From positions 186,001-250,000 of the forward strand of contig NZ_JACIAY010000005.1 in assembly GCF_014194975.1 (NCBI RefSeq): a stretch of DNA of 64,000 nt, read 5' to 3'. This document shows, in pieces, positions 37,199 through 46,030 of the stretch. The translations under genes and the position numbers were made by a program. The stretch comes from Sphingomonas sp. BK580. GTDB lineage: Bacteria; Pseudomonadota; Alphaproteobacteria; Sphingomonadales; Sphingomonadaceae. A model generated the notes under the pieces. It searched no databases. It saw nothing but the letters and a program-made list of their open reading frames with translations, and was not told where the DNA came from. The first letter of the stretch is position 1, and each line of letters opens with the position of its first letter.

Positions 37199-37909
37199 GT
37201 CACCTCCGCGCCCCCGTGGCGCGCGGCGCTTAGCCGAGCGCGCGCGGGGCGAACAAGGGGGCGGTGGATAGCCGCGCCATGTCCCGGTGAAGGGGCCCGG
37301 GTGGGACGGGCGCGATCAGACTCACGATCGGCCCCAGCTGGGCTCGGCCTTCGCCGGGGCAAGCGCGCGGTTTACGGCGGGACCGGTGAATGCGCAGGTG
37401 AGCGACTGACGGTCACCGGCGCGACTCCTCAGATCCCCCCGCTCGAGGGGAGGGGGGACCCGCCGGCGAAGCCGGCGGTGGAAAGGGGGGGCCGCAGGCG
37501 CTGCGCTGCGGGGACAGCCCCCTCCGCCGACGCGCTAACGCGCGGCCCCCCCCCGGTGCCAGGGAGGATCTCGCGGGCGGCGAAGGTCATACCTCAACGC
37601 CCCCGCTGTCCTACACCGCGCCCACGTGCCACACCCACCCCCAGCTCTGTCTCATCGTCGCCGGCCGCCCCCCGTCCGCCGACGTCCGTCAACCAGCACC
37701 ACCCCGCCGCCGGCGCCAGACTCAAGGTTCGCGCGAACCGCGCCGGCGACTCAACATTCGCAACATTCGCGCCCGCCGCCACGCCGACCTGAGAGGGCGA
37801 AAGCCCGCCACCGCCGCCACTTGGCCGGATGGTCCACGCTCGTCATCGACCGGCACGCGCCACACGGCGCCCCTTGGCCCGCGCCCCCGCTTCTGTCACG
37901 GACGGGAGC
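37199..37909. other. Gene-free interval with large repeat
   Basis: This 711-bp stretch between divergent porin and EF-hand genes has no supported gene. It contains the composite repeat at 37427-37575. The remainder holds the two divergent promoters, but no clear promoter boxes are visible. Confidence 0.6.
37427..37575. repeat. Composite intergenic palindromic repeat
   Basis: The element is about 149 bp. It begins near CTCCTCAGATCC and ends GGGAGGATCT, with inner palindromes CGCCGGCGAAGCCGGCG (37461-37477) and paired G-rich and C-rich runs. This matches the general design of widespread intergenic repeats in sphingomonads with CCTCCCC/GGGGAGG ends. The short hairpins at 20372-20391 and 24658-24676 resemble its termini. 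Confidence 0.6.
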
Positions 37910-38521
37910 ATGTTCGCGTTCGCCCTGCTCCTCGCCGCCGCGCCCGCGCCGCTCCCGCAGCAGGAGGGCGAGACCGTGACGGTGCGCGCGCCGCTGCCCG
38001 CCGCGCCGCAGACCCCCGCCACGCTCGTCGCCGAGCCGGTGGCGATGATGATCGCCACCTTCGACTCGAACGGCGACGCGATGGTCGACCGCGCCGAGCT
38101 GGAGGAGGGTGTGCGCCGCTCGTTCGAGGCGATCGACACCGCCAAGACCGGCAAGCTGCGCTACATCGCCTTCTCCGACTGGGCGCTGCGCTTCCTCGGC
38201 GACCAGCACGCGCTACCGAGCCCGTACGAGGTCGACCGCGACGACGACGACGCGATCACGCTCGACGAGCTGGAGAACCATTTCTCCCGCCTGTTCGCGC
38301 GCTACGACCGCGACGGCGACCATCTCGTCAGCCGCGCCGAGCTGTTGACCTATCGCACCATGCCCGTCGACGCGCAGGGCCCGACCGCGGGCCGGCGGCC
38401 GCCCGGTAAGAAGGACGGCAAGGACAGGGATGGCAAGGACAGGGATGGCAAGCCGAAGGACGGCGGCCGCCGCGGTCCGCCGCCGGCCGATCGCGACGAC
38501 CTGACCGGGCGGCCGCGATGA
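37910..38521 (+). CDS. EF-hand domain protein
   Basis: This 203-residue protein has a hydrophobic N-terminus ([16 protein letters not shown]), a probable signal peptide. Three EF-hand-like loops follow: [26 protein letters not shown] and [13 protein letters not shown], all with the right acidic spacing for calcium. The C-terminus is a Lys/Asp/Gly repeat tail ([20 protein letters not shown]). Probably a periplasmic calcium-binding protein. The stop overlaps the tgt start (ATGA). The ATG at 37910 gives the signal peptide. Confidence 0.82.
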   Translation: MFAFALLLAAAPAPLPQQEGETVTVRAPLPAAPQTPATLVAEPVAMMIATFDSNGDAMVDRAELEEGVRRSFEAIDTAKTGKLRYIAFSDWALRFLGDQHALPSPYEVDRDDDDAITLDELENHFSRLFARYDRDGDHLVSRAELLTYRTMPVDAQGPTAGRRPPGKKDGKDRDGKDRDGKPKDGGRRGPPPADRDDLTGRPR

Positions 38522-39666
38522 GCGCCGCCCCCCGCTTCGCCTTCCAGGTCCACGCCACCGACGGCGCCGCGCGCACCGGCACGATCCGGATGGAGCGCGG
38601 CGACATCCGGACTCCCGCCTTCATGCCGGTCGGCACCGCCGCGACGGTCAAGGCGATGAAGCCCGCCGACGTCGAGCGCGCCGGCGCCGACATCATCCTC
38701 GGCAACACCTACCACCTGATGCTCCGCCCCGGCGCCGAGCGGGTGGCGCGGCTCGGCGGGCTCCACGCCTTCATGGGCTGGGAGCGGCCGATCCTGACCG
38801 ACTCGGGCGGCTACCAGGTGATGAGCCTGAGCGAGCTGACCAAGCGCTCGGAGGAGGGCGTCGCCTTCGCCTCGCACCTCGACGGCACGCGCCACCTGAT
38901 CACGCCCGAGCGCTCGATCGAGATCCAGCGGCTACTCGGCTCGAACATCGTGATGGCGTTCGACGAGCTCGTCCCCACCACCTCGACGCGCGAGGTGCAG
39001 GCCGCGGCGATGGAGCGGTCGATGCGCTGGGCGAGGCGCAGCCGCGACGCCTTCGACGGCGGCGGTGCGCACGCCGAGCACAATGCGATCTTCGGCATCC
39101 AGCAGGGCGCGCTCGACCAGGGGCTGCGCCGCGCCTCGGCCGACGCGCTGGTCGACATCGGCTTCGACGGCTACGCGATCGGCGGGCTCGCGGTCGGCGA
39201 GGGACAGGCGGCGATGTTCGGCTGCCTCGACTATGCGCCGGCGCAGCTCCCCGCGGACAAGCCGCGCTACCTCATGGGGGTGGGCAAGCCCGACGATATC
39301 GTCGGCGCGGTGGAGCGCGGGGTCGACATGTTCGACTGCGTGATGCCGACCCGGTCGGGGCGCACCGGCCAGGCGTTCACGCGCGACGGGCCGATCAACA
39401 TCCGCAACGCGCGCTTCAACGAGGACCAGGCGCCGCTCGACCCGGACTGCGGCTGCGCGGTGTGCGCCACCTGGACCCGCGCCTACCTCCACCATCTGGT
39501 GCGCAGCGGCGAGATCCTCGGCGCGATGCTGATGACCGAGCACAACATCGCCTTCTATGAGGCGTTGATGGCGGACCTGCGCGCGGCGATCGCGCAGGGC
39601 GTGCTGGCGACGTTCGCCAACGCGTTTCGCGCGCGTTATGGCGCGGGCAAAGGAGAGACCCGATGA
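38518..39666 (+). CDS. tgt: Queuine tRNA-ribosyltransferase
   Basis: This 382-residue enzyme exchanges guanine 34 of tRNAs (Asp, Asn, His, Tyr) for preQ1. Signatures: [26 protein letters not shown] with the active-site Asp, [14 protein letters not shown] with the nucleophile Asp, and the zinc site CGCAVC...H (residues ending LHHLV). Length is normal. It overlaps the EF-hand gene and the small protein gene by 4 bp each. Confidence 0.97.
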   Translation: MSAAPRFAFQVHATDGAARTGTIRMERGDIRTPAFMPVGTAATVKAMKPADVERAGADIILGNTYHLMLRPGAERVARLGGLHAFMGWERPILTDSGGYQVMSLSELTKRSEEGVAFASHLDGTRHLITPERSIEIQRLLGSNIVMAFDELVPTTSTREVQAAAMERSMRWARRSRDAFDGGGAHAEHNAIFGIQQGALDQGLRRASADALVDIGFDGYAIGGLAVGEGQAAMFGCLDYAPAQLPADKPRYLMGVGKPDDIVGAVERGVDMFDCVMPTRSGRTGQAFTRDGPINIRNARFNEDQAPLDPDCGCAVCATWTRAYLHHLVRSGEILGAMLMTEHNIAFYEALMADLRAAIAQGVLATFANAFRARYGAGKGETR

Positions 39667-39860
39667 GCGACCAACCCAACGAGATCCTCGCCGAAGTGGC
39701 CGCCGCCAAGGCGCACGAGGAAGCCGGCGCGGGCAAGGCGGCGCAGCAGCGCCGCGACCGCCGTTGGCAGGGCGGCAAGACGTGGCTCGCGGCCGGGATC
39801 GGCTCGGCCGCGGTGGCGGCGGCGGTGCTGTTCGCCAACTCGCGACGCGACGAGAAGTAG
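39663..39860 (+). CDS. Small membrane-anchored protein after tgt
   Basis: This 65-residue protein has a charged N-terminal helix ([20 protein letters not shown]), an Arg-rich patch and a C-terminal hydrophobic helix ([18 protein letters not shown]) with the tail NSRRDEK. ATG overlaps the tgt stop (ATGA). The composition suggests a tail-anchored inner-membrane protein. I do not recognise a family. Confidence 0.7.
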   Translation: MSDQPNEILAEVAAAKAHEEAGAGKAAQQRRDRRWQGGKTWLAAGIGSAAVAAAVLFANSRRDEK

Positions 39861-39940
39861 GAGCAGCGCGAGGGGCGAGGGCTGGCCGAGCGCTCCCGCT
39901 GGCTCGTCCTGGGCGCGTCGCGAGCGCGACCTCTCTCCCA

Positions 39941-40036
39941 CCGTCATGCCGGACGTGATCCGGCATCCAATGCGCCGCGCACACCGAGCGGGGTGCTCCT
40001 GCGGCGGCATGGGTCCCGGCGCAAGGCCGGGACGAC
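39941..40036. repeat. REPIN-like inverted repeat pair
   Basis: The arms are about 39941-39969 (GTCATGCCGGA...TCCGGCATCC) and 40009-40036 (GGTCCCGG...CCGGGAC). Each is palindromic, and together they are imperfect inverse copies. The pair lies in the 270-bp gap between the small protein gene and the convergent SGNH gene, which otherwise holds nothing. Confidence 0.7.
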
Positions 40037-40130
40037 GTAGCGAACGCCGCTGTTCACGCCAGCCAGGCGGTGAGAGCGACGACGCGCGTCGGCTCGGTCG
40101 GCGCGGGAGCCTGGAGGATGGGCCCTTCCG

Positions 40131-40850
40131 CTACAGCTCCATCCGGCGCAGCACCGGCTCGATCACCGTCGCCATCGCGTCGTAGCCCCGCTCGGTCGGG
40201 TGCACGCCATCGTAGGCCAGTCCCGGGCGCATCCCGCCCGCCGCGTCCGCCAGCACGGGGGTGTAGTCGACGAACCGCGCCCCCAGCCGCGGCGCCGCCT
40301 CGCGCGCCCAGGCGTTGAACGCGCGGATCGGCGCCACCGTCTCCAGCCCCGGTCGCCACGGGAAATTGGCCGCGGGCGGGATCGAGGCGAGCAGCACCTC
40401 GATCCGGTTGGCGCGCGCGAGCTGGATCATCGCGGTGACGTTGTCCCGCGTCTGCTGCGGCGTCATCGGCCCGGTGTTGCCCGCGATGTCGTTGGTGCCC
40501 GCCATCAGGTGGACCGCGCGCGGGCGCAGCGCCACCACGTCGGCCATCACGCGCAGCACCATCTGCGGCGTGGTCTGCCCGCCGATGCCGCGGTTCACGC
40601 GCCCCGGCGTGAAGAAGCCCGGTCGCTTGCTGCCCCAGCCCTCGGTGATCGAGTCGCCGAGGAAGACGATGCCGGTCTTCGTCCGCGCCTCGATCAGCCG
40701 GCGGTTGTCCGCGGCGTAGCGGCCGAGCCACGGCCAGTCCTCGTGGAGCCGGCGCTCGGCCGCCTCGTCCGCCGCGGCGGCCGGGGCGGCGAGCGCTCCG
40801 GCGGCGATCCCGCCGGCGACTCCCAGCAGCGCGGCGCGACGATCGATCAC
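40131..40850 (-). CDS. SGNH/GDSL-family hydrolase
   Basis: This 239-residue protein has an RR-containing export signal (VIDRRAALLGVAGGIAAGA) and the SGNH blocks: GDSITEGW (Ser67), GIGGQT, MAGTNDI and DGVHPTERGY (Asp-His). It resembles acetylesterases/lysophospholipase-like enzymes acting on acetylated polysaccharides. The GTG at 40850 overlaps the carboxylesterase stop by 4 bp and keeps the twin Arg near the start. It is the last gene of the second CUT operon. Confidence 0.86.
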   Translation of the reverse strand: MIDRRAALLGVAGGIAAGALAAPAAAADEAAERRLHEDWPWLGRYAADNRRLIEARTKTGIVFLGDSITEGWGSKRPGFFTPGRVNRGIGGQTTPQMVLRVMADVVALRPRAVHLMAGTNDIAGNTGPMTPQQTRDNVTAMIQLARANRIEVLLASIPPAANFPWRPGLETVAPIRAFNAWAREAAPRLGARFVDYTPVLADAAGGMRPGLAYDGVHPTERGYDAMATVIEPVLRRMEL

Positions 40851-42583
40851 AGCGAATCTCCCCAACGGCACACGTCCTCGGCGGGCGGCGTCGCGGCGCG
40901 CGCGCCCGCGGCGTCGAGCGCCAGATAGGTCTGCGCCGCGTCCGCCGTGGGCCAGACCGGCAGGCCAGCGCCGTTCGGGTCACCCGTCTTCACGAAATTG
41001 GCCCAATAGTCGATCAGGTGGAGCGAGCCCAGCGGCTGATCGGCGTAGATGAAGGGGATCTCGAGCGCGTGCCGCGTCGGCGCGCCGGTGGCGCTGCCGT
41101 CGAACAGGTAGCGCCACACCTTTCCGCCGCGCCGCGCCATCGACGCGGCGAAGCGCTGCGCCGGGCAGCGGAAGGTCGCGTCGGTGGCGATGCGCTGGTC
41201 GCGCGTGCCGTCGCGGTCGGCCGGGTCGGCGCGCGGCTCGGGCTGGTCGAGCCGGTAGAAGCGCCGCGCCTCCGCCTCGTGGCCGGGATAACTCAGCGCG
41301 ACGAAGGCGTCGCGTCGGGTGTGCCCGCCGGGCAGGTCGAGCTCGATCCGGTTGGTGCCGATCAGCACGTCGACGCTCGGGGCGGCCGCGAGCAGCCGGT
41401 CGGGCGCGTCCGGGAAGACGGTGCCGTCGACGGTGGTGCGCAGCCAGCGATAGCTGTCGTCGGTGAGCAGCTGGTCGTGCGTGGTCTCGCCGGCGACGAG
41501 CAGCGGCCAGGCCGCCACCGAGCGCATCTCGGCCGCGTCGCCGTGCGCGCCGAGCGCGTCGTCGACCTGGTCGCCGAGCCGCAGCGCCTCGTCGCGCGAG
41601 CGCCACGGCAGGCCGAAGCCGGGCGTGCCGCTCTCCATGATGGCGCGACGGAACAGCCCGCGCGCGGCGGGGGCGGCGACGAGCAGCCCGACGTCCTGCG
41701 CGCCCGCGCTCTCGCCCGCGATCGTCACCGCGTCGGGGTCACCCCCGAAGCGCGCGATATTCTCATGGACCCAGTGCAACGCCGCGATCTGGTCCTGCGT
41801 CGCGAGGTTGCCGCCGCCGGCGCTGCGGTGGTGGAGGAAGCCGAGCGCCCCGAGCCGGTAGCGCACCCCGACCATGACGATGCCGCGCGCGACGATCGGC
41901 GACTCGGCCATGTCGCCGGGCGAGCCGGCGTAATTGGCGCCGCCGTGGATCCAGACGAGGACGGGGCGGCGACCGGTGAGCGCCTCGGTGCCGACGTCGA
42001 GCGTCAGGCAGTCCTCCGACTGGTGGAGGTGATCGGCGCGGTTCCAGGCGTAGTCCTGCTGGGTGCAGGCCGCGGCCGGCACGGCGGCGTCGCGGATGCC
42101 CGGCCAGCGCGCGGGCGCTGCCGGTGGAGCGAAGCGCCGCGGGCCGAGCGGCGGCGCGGCATAGGGCAGGCCGCGGAAGACGAGGTGCCCGCCCGCGCTC
42201 GTGCCGCGCACGCTGCCGAGGCTGGTGCGCGCGACGGGGGCGCCGGCGCCGTGCTCCTGCGGACGAGAGAGCCCAGGGTCACGGGCGCCCGCGCTCGCGG
42301 CCCTGGGTTCCTGCGCGCGCAGGAACACGGGGCTGGAAGCCGGGGGCGAGGCGCTCCCGACCTCTATGTCCGTCATCCCGGACTGGGTGCGGGATCCACC
42401 GTTCCGCACGTCCACCACGCGGTAGGTGCGAGGCGACGTGGATACCGGACCAAGTCCGGGATGACGGAGCGACGCGGAGGCACCGCGTCCGCTGGGCCCG
42501 CGAATGTCGAGGTCGGCCCCTCCCGCTGCGGCAGCCGCCGCCATCCCCACCAGCGCCAGCGCGGCGAGCAGCGCGCGCCTCAC
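40847..42583 (-). CDS. Type B carboxylesterase with in-frame repeat insertions
   Basis: This 578-residue protein has a signal peptide (1-22) followed by about 90 residues absent from the usual family start, then a carboxylesterase domain. The oxyanion segment is VWIHGGANYAG and the nucleophile Ser292 in AGESAGA. The insert (about residues 38-113) is encoded by two REPIN-like pairs (42370-42467 and 42251-42328) kept open in this frame. The normal enzyme would resume at VARTSLGSVRG. The GTG start overlaps the GH2 stop. It may deacylate sugar esters or feruloyl/acetyl side groups. Confidence 0.85.
   Translation of the reverse strand: MRRALLAALALVGMAAAAAAGGADLDIRGPSGRGASASLRHPGLGPVSTSPRTYRVVDVRNGGSRTQSGMTDIEVGSASPPASSPVFLRAQEPRAASAGARDPGLSRPQEHGAGAPVARTSLGSVRGTSAGGHLVFRGLPYAAPPLGPRRFAPPAAPARWPGIRDAAVPAAACTQQDYAWNRADHLHQSEDCLTLDVGTEALTGRRPVLVWIHGGANYAGSPGDMAESPIVARGIVMVGVRYRLGALGFLHHRSAGGGNLATQDQIAALHWVHENIARFGGDPDAVTIAGESAGAQDVGLLVAAPAARGLFRRAIMESGTPGFGLPWRSRDEALRLGDQVDDALGAHGDAAEMRSVAAWPLLVAGETTHDQLLTDDSYRWLRTTVDGTVFPDAPDRLLAAAPSVDVLIGTNRIELDLPGGHTRRDAFVALSYPGHEAEARRFYRLDQPEPRADPADRDGTRDQRIATDATFRCPAQRFAASMARRGGKVWRYLFDGSATGAPTRHALEIPFIYADQPLGSLHLIDYWANFVKTGDPNGAGLPVWPTADAAQTYLALDAAGARAATPPAEDVCRWGDSL
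42251..42328. repeat. REPIN-like pair inside carboxylesterase gene, inner
   Basis: The arms 42251-42278 and 42301-42328 are imperfect reverse complements built from GTGCTCCTGCG and CCCAGGG. They share the sequence type of the pair at 28592-28668. They encode about residues 86-111 of the carboxylesterase. Confidence 0.8.
42370..42467. repeat. REPIN-like pair inside carboxylesterase gene, outer
   Basis: The arms 42370-42401 and 42437-42467 are imperfect reverse complements (GTCATCCCGGAC...GTCCGGGATGAC type). They encode about residues 39-72 of the carboxylesterase. The GTCATCC ends are shared with the pair at 2695-2806. Confidence 0.8.
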
Positions 42584-45500
42584 TTCACCGCCACCTTGGT
42601 CGCGCGGACGTTCCAGCCCGCCAGCGTCACGGCCGCCGCGGTCGCGCCGCTCGCGGGATAGCGGATCGCGATCACCTTCTTCTCGCCCGGCAGCAGCGCA
42701 ACGTAATTGTCGTCGTAATAGGCCGGCAGCACGCGCTTGCCGGCGGCATCGACCAGCGTCAGCTTGGCGTTGAGCGCGGGCACGGCGCCATCGTTGCTCA
42801 GCGTCACCCGGACGACGTGATCGTCGCCCTCGGCCGCGCTCTCCGCGGACGTCGCGAGCGCGACCGGCGCGAGGTCGTTGAGCGCGCGATAGGCGCCCTC
42901 GTCGCGCCCGCGCCAGTAGAAGTTCTCCGACACCGTCTTCCCGGCCGCGTCCGCCAGCACCAGCTTGACCAGCACCATCGGATGCTCGGCGAAGAGCCGG
43001 TCGAGCGGCACCGCCGCCAGCGTCGTCGCCGCGTTGGCCGCGGCGTCGAGCCGGTCCTCGCGCGCGAAGAGCTCGCGATTGTCGAGCCCGACGACGCGCA
43101 CGCGCGCGGTCAGACCCGGCGCGGCGGCCTGCGTCGTGTTGAGCACCACCAGCTCGTTGCCGGGCAGGTTGAGCTGGACGTGGAGCGGCTCGGCCGCCTT
43201 CTTCGCGCCGTAATAGGCCGCGTGCGTGTCATAGTCCCAGGAGTAGATCTGCCACGCGTTCGACGGCCAGGCGGGATGGGTCATCCACAGCAGCCGCCCC
43301 GAGTTCTTGGTCCAGAGATGGCCGAGGAAGCCCTCGTACATCGCCTTGTGCGTCTCGAGGTTCATCATCTGCGCCTTGCGCTCGAAGTCGGCGAAGCTGG
43401 TGCCCGCGCCGAACATCCGGTCGAGCGTCGCGGTGAACGTCTTGGTGTCGCCGTTCCCGCTGACGTGCCAGTCGTGGTAGGCGAGCACGTCGCCGAGCGG
43501 CCAGCGGTCCGCCGCGGGCACGTAGCTGGCGATCGACTCCGCGGTGGACAGCGAGGGCGTGCCGGTCTCGACCGAGAAGCCGGTGGCGAGATCGGTGAAA
43601 TAGCCGACCGGCGGCCGGTAATTGTACGGCCCCGAGCCCTGCAGGTTGACCACGTTCGAGCTGCCGGTGAACCAGCGCGTGCCGTCCAGCTCGAACACCG
43701 CCTGGTCGAGCCCCTCGTTGAGCGTGGGATAGGGCACGCCCTCGTTGCGGCCGAACCACAGCACGATCGAGGGATGGTTGCGGTAGCGCGCGATCGTGTC
43801 GCGCGCGTTGGCGAGGAACAGCGAGGGATCGTCGGGCTCGACCTGGAAGTTCTGCGTCGACTGCCAGAAATCGTTGAGCACCATCATGCCGTTCTCGTCG
43901 GCGAGATCGAAGAACTCCTCCTCGTCGTTGTTGCCCATCCAGTTGCGGATGACGTTCATGTGCGCCTCGCGCTGGAGCCGGAAGAAGGGCTTGAGCCAGT
44001 CGTAGCTCACGCGCTTCATCGCGTCGTCCATGCCCCAGTTGCCGCCGCGCGCGGCGATGCGGACGCCGTTGACGCGCAGCGTGAGGTGCGGCTCCGGCAG
44101 GGTCTCGGCGATCGGCGTCACCGCCCTGGAGGTCGCACCCGCGGCGGTGAGCGACTCCGCCCAGCCGCGCGGCGACTCCTTGATCGCGGCGTGGCGCACG
44201 TCGATCAGCTTCGTGCCCGCGAGCGCGCCGTCGGTGGTCTGGACGTTGACCCGGCGCAGCGCGCCGGCGGGATCGAACAGCGACAGGTCGTAGCTCACCT
44301 CGCGGATGCCGAAGCGGCCCTTGCGCAGGTCGGAGACGCCCGCGGCGTCGCTCACCTGATAGCTGACGTCGTAGAGGTGCGGTTCGCCATAGCCGTTGGG
44401 CCACCACAGCTGCGGGTTCGCGACGCGCAGCTGCGGGAAGTCGCGCGGGGTGAAGGCGACCTCGCTGTGCCCCGGCGCGGCGGTGACCTGGCGCTCGACC
44501 GTGACGCCACCGAACGCGACGCGGACCGTCACCGCCGTGGCCGCGCCGGCGTTGTCCAGCGGCACCGTGACGTAGACGTCGGCGCTGTCGGTGCGCGGCA
44601 GCGGCAGGTCGGTGACGACGTGCGGGTCGCCGATCTTCACCGCGCCGGTCGCGACCAGCTCGACCGGGCGCCAGATGCCGGTGTTGCGGTCGCGGATGCC
44701 GGGGATCCAGTCCCAGCCCTCGGTCGCGACGAAGGTGGGGCCGTCGATCGCGAGCTGGCCGCCGTTCTCGCCGACCCCCGCGGCGACCGACTGCTCGTGC
44801 GGGATGCCGGGGTGCGGCGGCGGGGAGACGCGCACCGCCACGACATTCTCGCCCGCCACCGGCGTGTAGGCGAACTGGCCGCGGATGAACGCGCCGCGCG
44901 TCGTGCCGAGCCGCTCGCCGTTGGCCCACACCTCGGAAGCGTAGTTGATCCCGCCGAAGACGAGCGTCAGCCGCTTCCCCGCCGCCTCGGGCGCGACGGT
45001 GAAGCGCGTGCGGTACCAATAATCCTGCCGCGCGAGCCGCTCGGGAATCTGGAGGTTGTTGAGGCCGTAATAGGGGTCCGGGTAGACGCCGCGGTCGACC
45101 AGCGTCTGGAGCACGGTGCCAGGCACGGTCGCCGCGCGCCACGCGTCACCCTTGGCCGCGCCGGGGCGCGACAGCGCGGCGCCATCACCGGCCACCTCGG
45201 GCGCGGCGGCGAGCTGCCAGCCGTTGAGCTGCCAGTGGCCCGGCGCGGTCGGCTGCATCACGGGTCGCTGCGGCACGGGCTTGGCGACCGGCCGGGTCGT
45301 CGCGTCGGCGCGTGACTTGGGGAGCGTCCAGGCGTCCTGCTGAACGGTCAGGCCGATGTTGGCGGTCTTCTGGAAGGGCCAGCCGACGCCGATCTCGGTC
45401 ATCTGCACCGTGTCAAAGTCGGGGCGGGCGCGCGCCGCGGCGGCGAGCGCCCGCGCGTCGGTTGCGCCGCTCTCCGCCGTCGCGCCGACGAGCTGGCCGC

Positions 45501-45996
45501 CGAAATGCGCCGCGCCGGGCGGCGCGATCGCGATCACGGGCGTCACCGCCGACGCGCGCGCCGCGCCACCCCCTACGCGGCGCCCGTCGACGTAGAGAGT
45601 CACGCGTGCGCCGTCCGAGACCGCCGCGACATGGACCCATGTGCCGGCCCGCAGCGCCGGCCCGCGGACCGTCGCCGCGCCGTCACGCAGCACGAGCCGG
45701 CCGCCGTCGAGCAGCAGCGCGCGCTGCGTCGGCGCGGCGCCGAGCGCGACCAGCGTGACCGCGCCGTCCTGCACCGTGTCTGGGCGGACCCAGGCGCTCA
45801 GCGTGTAGGGTGCGCCCGCCGCGACCAGCGCGTCGGCGCGCGCGAGCGGGCGCTCGATCCCGATTCCGCCGGCGAGGCTGCGCACGTTGTACGGACCGCC
45901 GTTGCCCGGCACGTCGGCGCGCGCGGCGATCGTCCCGCCGAGCGCCAGCCCGGTCCCCGCCAGCAGCCACGCCGCCCGCCTCATGTTCGACCCCAT
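42580..45996 (-). CDS. GH2 glycosidase with N-terminal LamG-like domain
   Basis: This 1138-residue protein has a signal peptide (WLLAGTGLALGGTIAARA), a LamG/concanavalin-like jellyroll (about 40-220), a GH2 sugar-binding sandwich (about 255-450), immunoglobulin-like and TIM-barrel domains and a C-terminal Ig-type tail. The acid/base is Glu752 in FGRNEGVPYP and the nucleophile Glu810 in FSVETGTPS. The domain plan resembles exo-beta-glucosaminidase or beta-mannosidase-type GH2 enzymes. Substrate not certain. It is third in the operon after the receptor and halogenase. Confidence 0.87.
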   Translation of the reverse strand: MGSNMRRAAWLLAGTGLALGGTIAARADVPGNGGPYNVRSLAGGIGIERPLARADALVAAGAPYTLSAWVRPDTVQDGAVTLVALGAAPTQRALLLDGGRLVLRDGAATVRGPALRAGTWVHVAAVSDGARVTLYVDGRRVGGGAARASAVTPVIAIAPPGAAHFGGQLVGATAESGATDARALAAAARARPDFDTVQMTEIGVGWPFQKTANIGLTVQQDAWTLPKSRADATTRPVAKPVPQRPVMQPTAPGHWQLNGWQLAAAPEVAGDGAALSRPGAAKGDAWRAATVPGTVLQTLVDRGVYPDPYYGLNNLQIPERLARQDYWYRTRFTVAPEAAGKRLTLVFGGINYASEVWANGERLGTTRGAFIRGQFAYTPVAGENVVAVRVSPPPHPGIPHEQSVAAGVGENGGQLAIDGPTFVATEGWDWIPGIRDRNTGIWRPVELVATGAVKIGDPHVVTDLPLPRTDSADVYVTVPLDNAGAATAVTVRVAFGGVTVERQVTAAPGHSEVAFTPRDFPQLRVANPQLWWPNGYGEPHLYDVSYQVSDAAGVSDLRKGRFGIREVSYDLSLFDPAGALRRVNVQTTDGALAGTKLIDVRHAAIKESPRGWAESLTAAGATSRAVTPIAETLPEPHLTLRVNGVRIAARGGNWGMDDAMKRVSYDWLKPFFRLQREAHMNVIRNWMGNNDEEEFFDLADENGMMVLNDFWQSTQNFQVEPDDPSLFLANARDTIARYRNHPSIVLWFGRNEGVPYPTLNEGLDQAVFELDGTRWFTGSSNVVNLQGSGPYNYRPPVGYFTDLATGFSVETGTPSLSTAESIASYVPAADRWPLGDVLAYHDWHVSGNGDTKTFTATLDRMFGAGTSFADFERKAQMMNLETHKAMYEGFLGHLWTKNSGRLLWMTHPAWPSNAWQIYSWDYDTHAAYYGAKKAAEPLHVQLNLPGNELVVLNTTQAAAPGLTARVRVVGLDNRELFAREDRLDAAANAATTLAAVPLDRLFAEHPMVLVKLVLADAAGKTVSENFYWRGRDEGAYRALNDLAPVALATSAESAAEGDDHVVRVTLSNDGAVPALNAKLTLVDAAGKRVLPAYYDDNYVALLPGEKKVIAIRYPASGATAAAVTLAGWNVRATKVAVK

Positions 45997-46030
45997 CGTC
46001 TCTCTTCCCGGTTGGCGCCGCGGCGCTCTT

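Noticed and set aside
42124..45315. Very long open frame on the + strand opposite the GH2 gene
   Set aside because: It is Arg/Ala/Gly-rich with no family features and mirrors a well-supported gene; GC-rich codon bias keeps antisense frames open.
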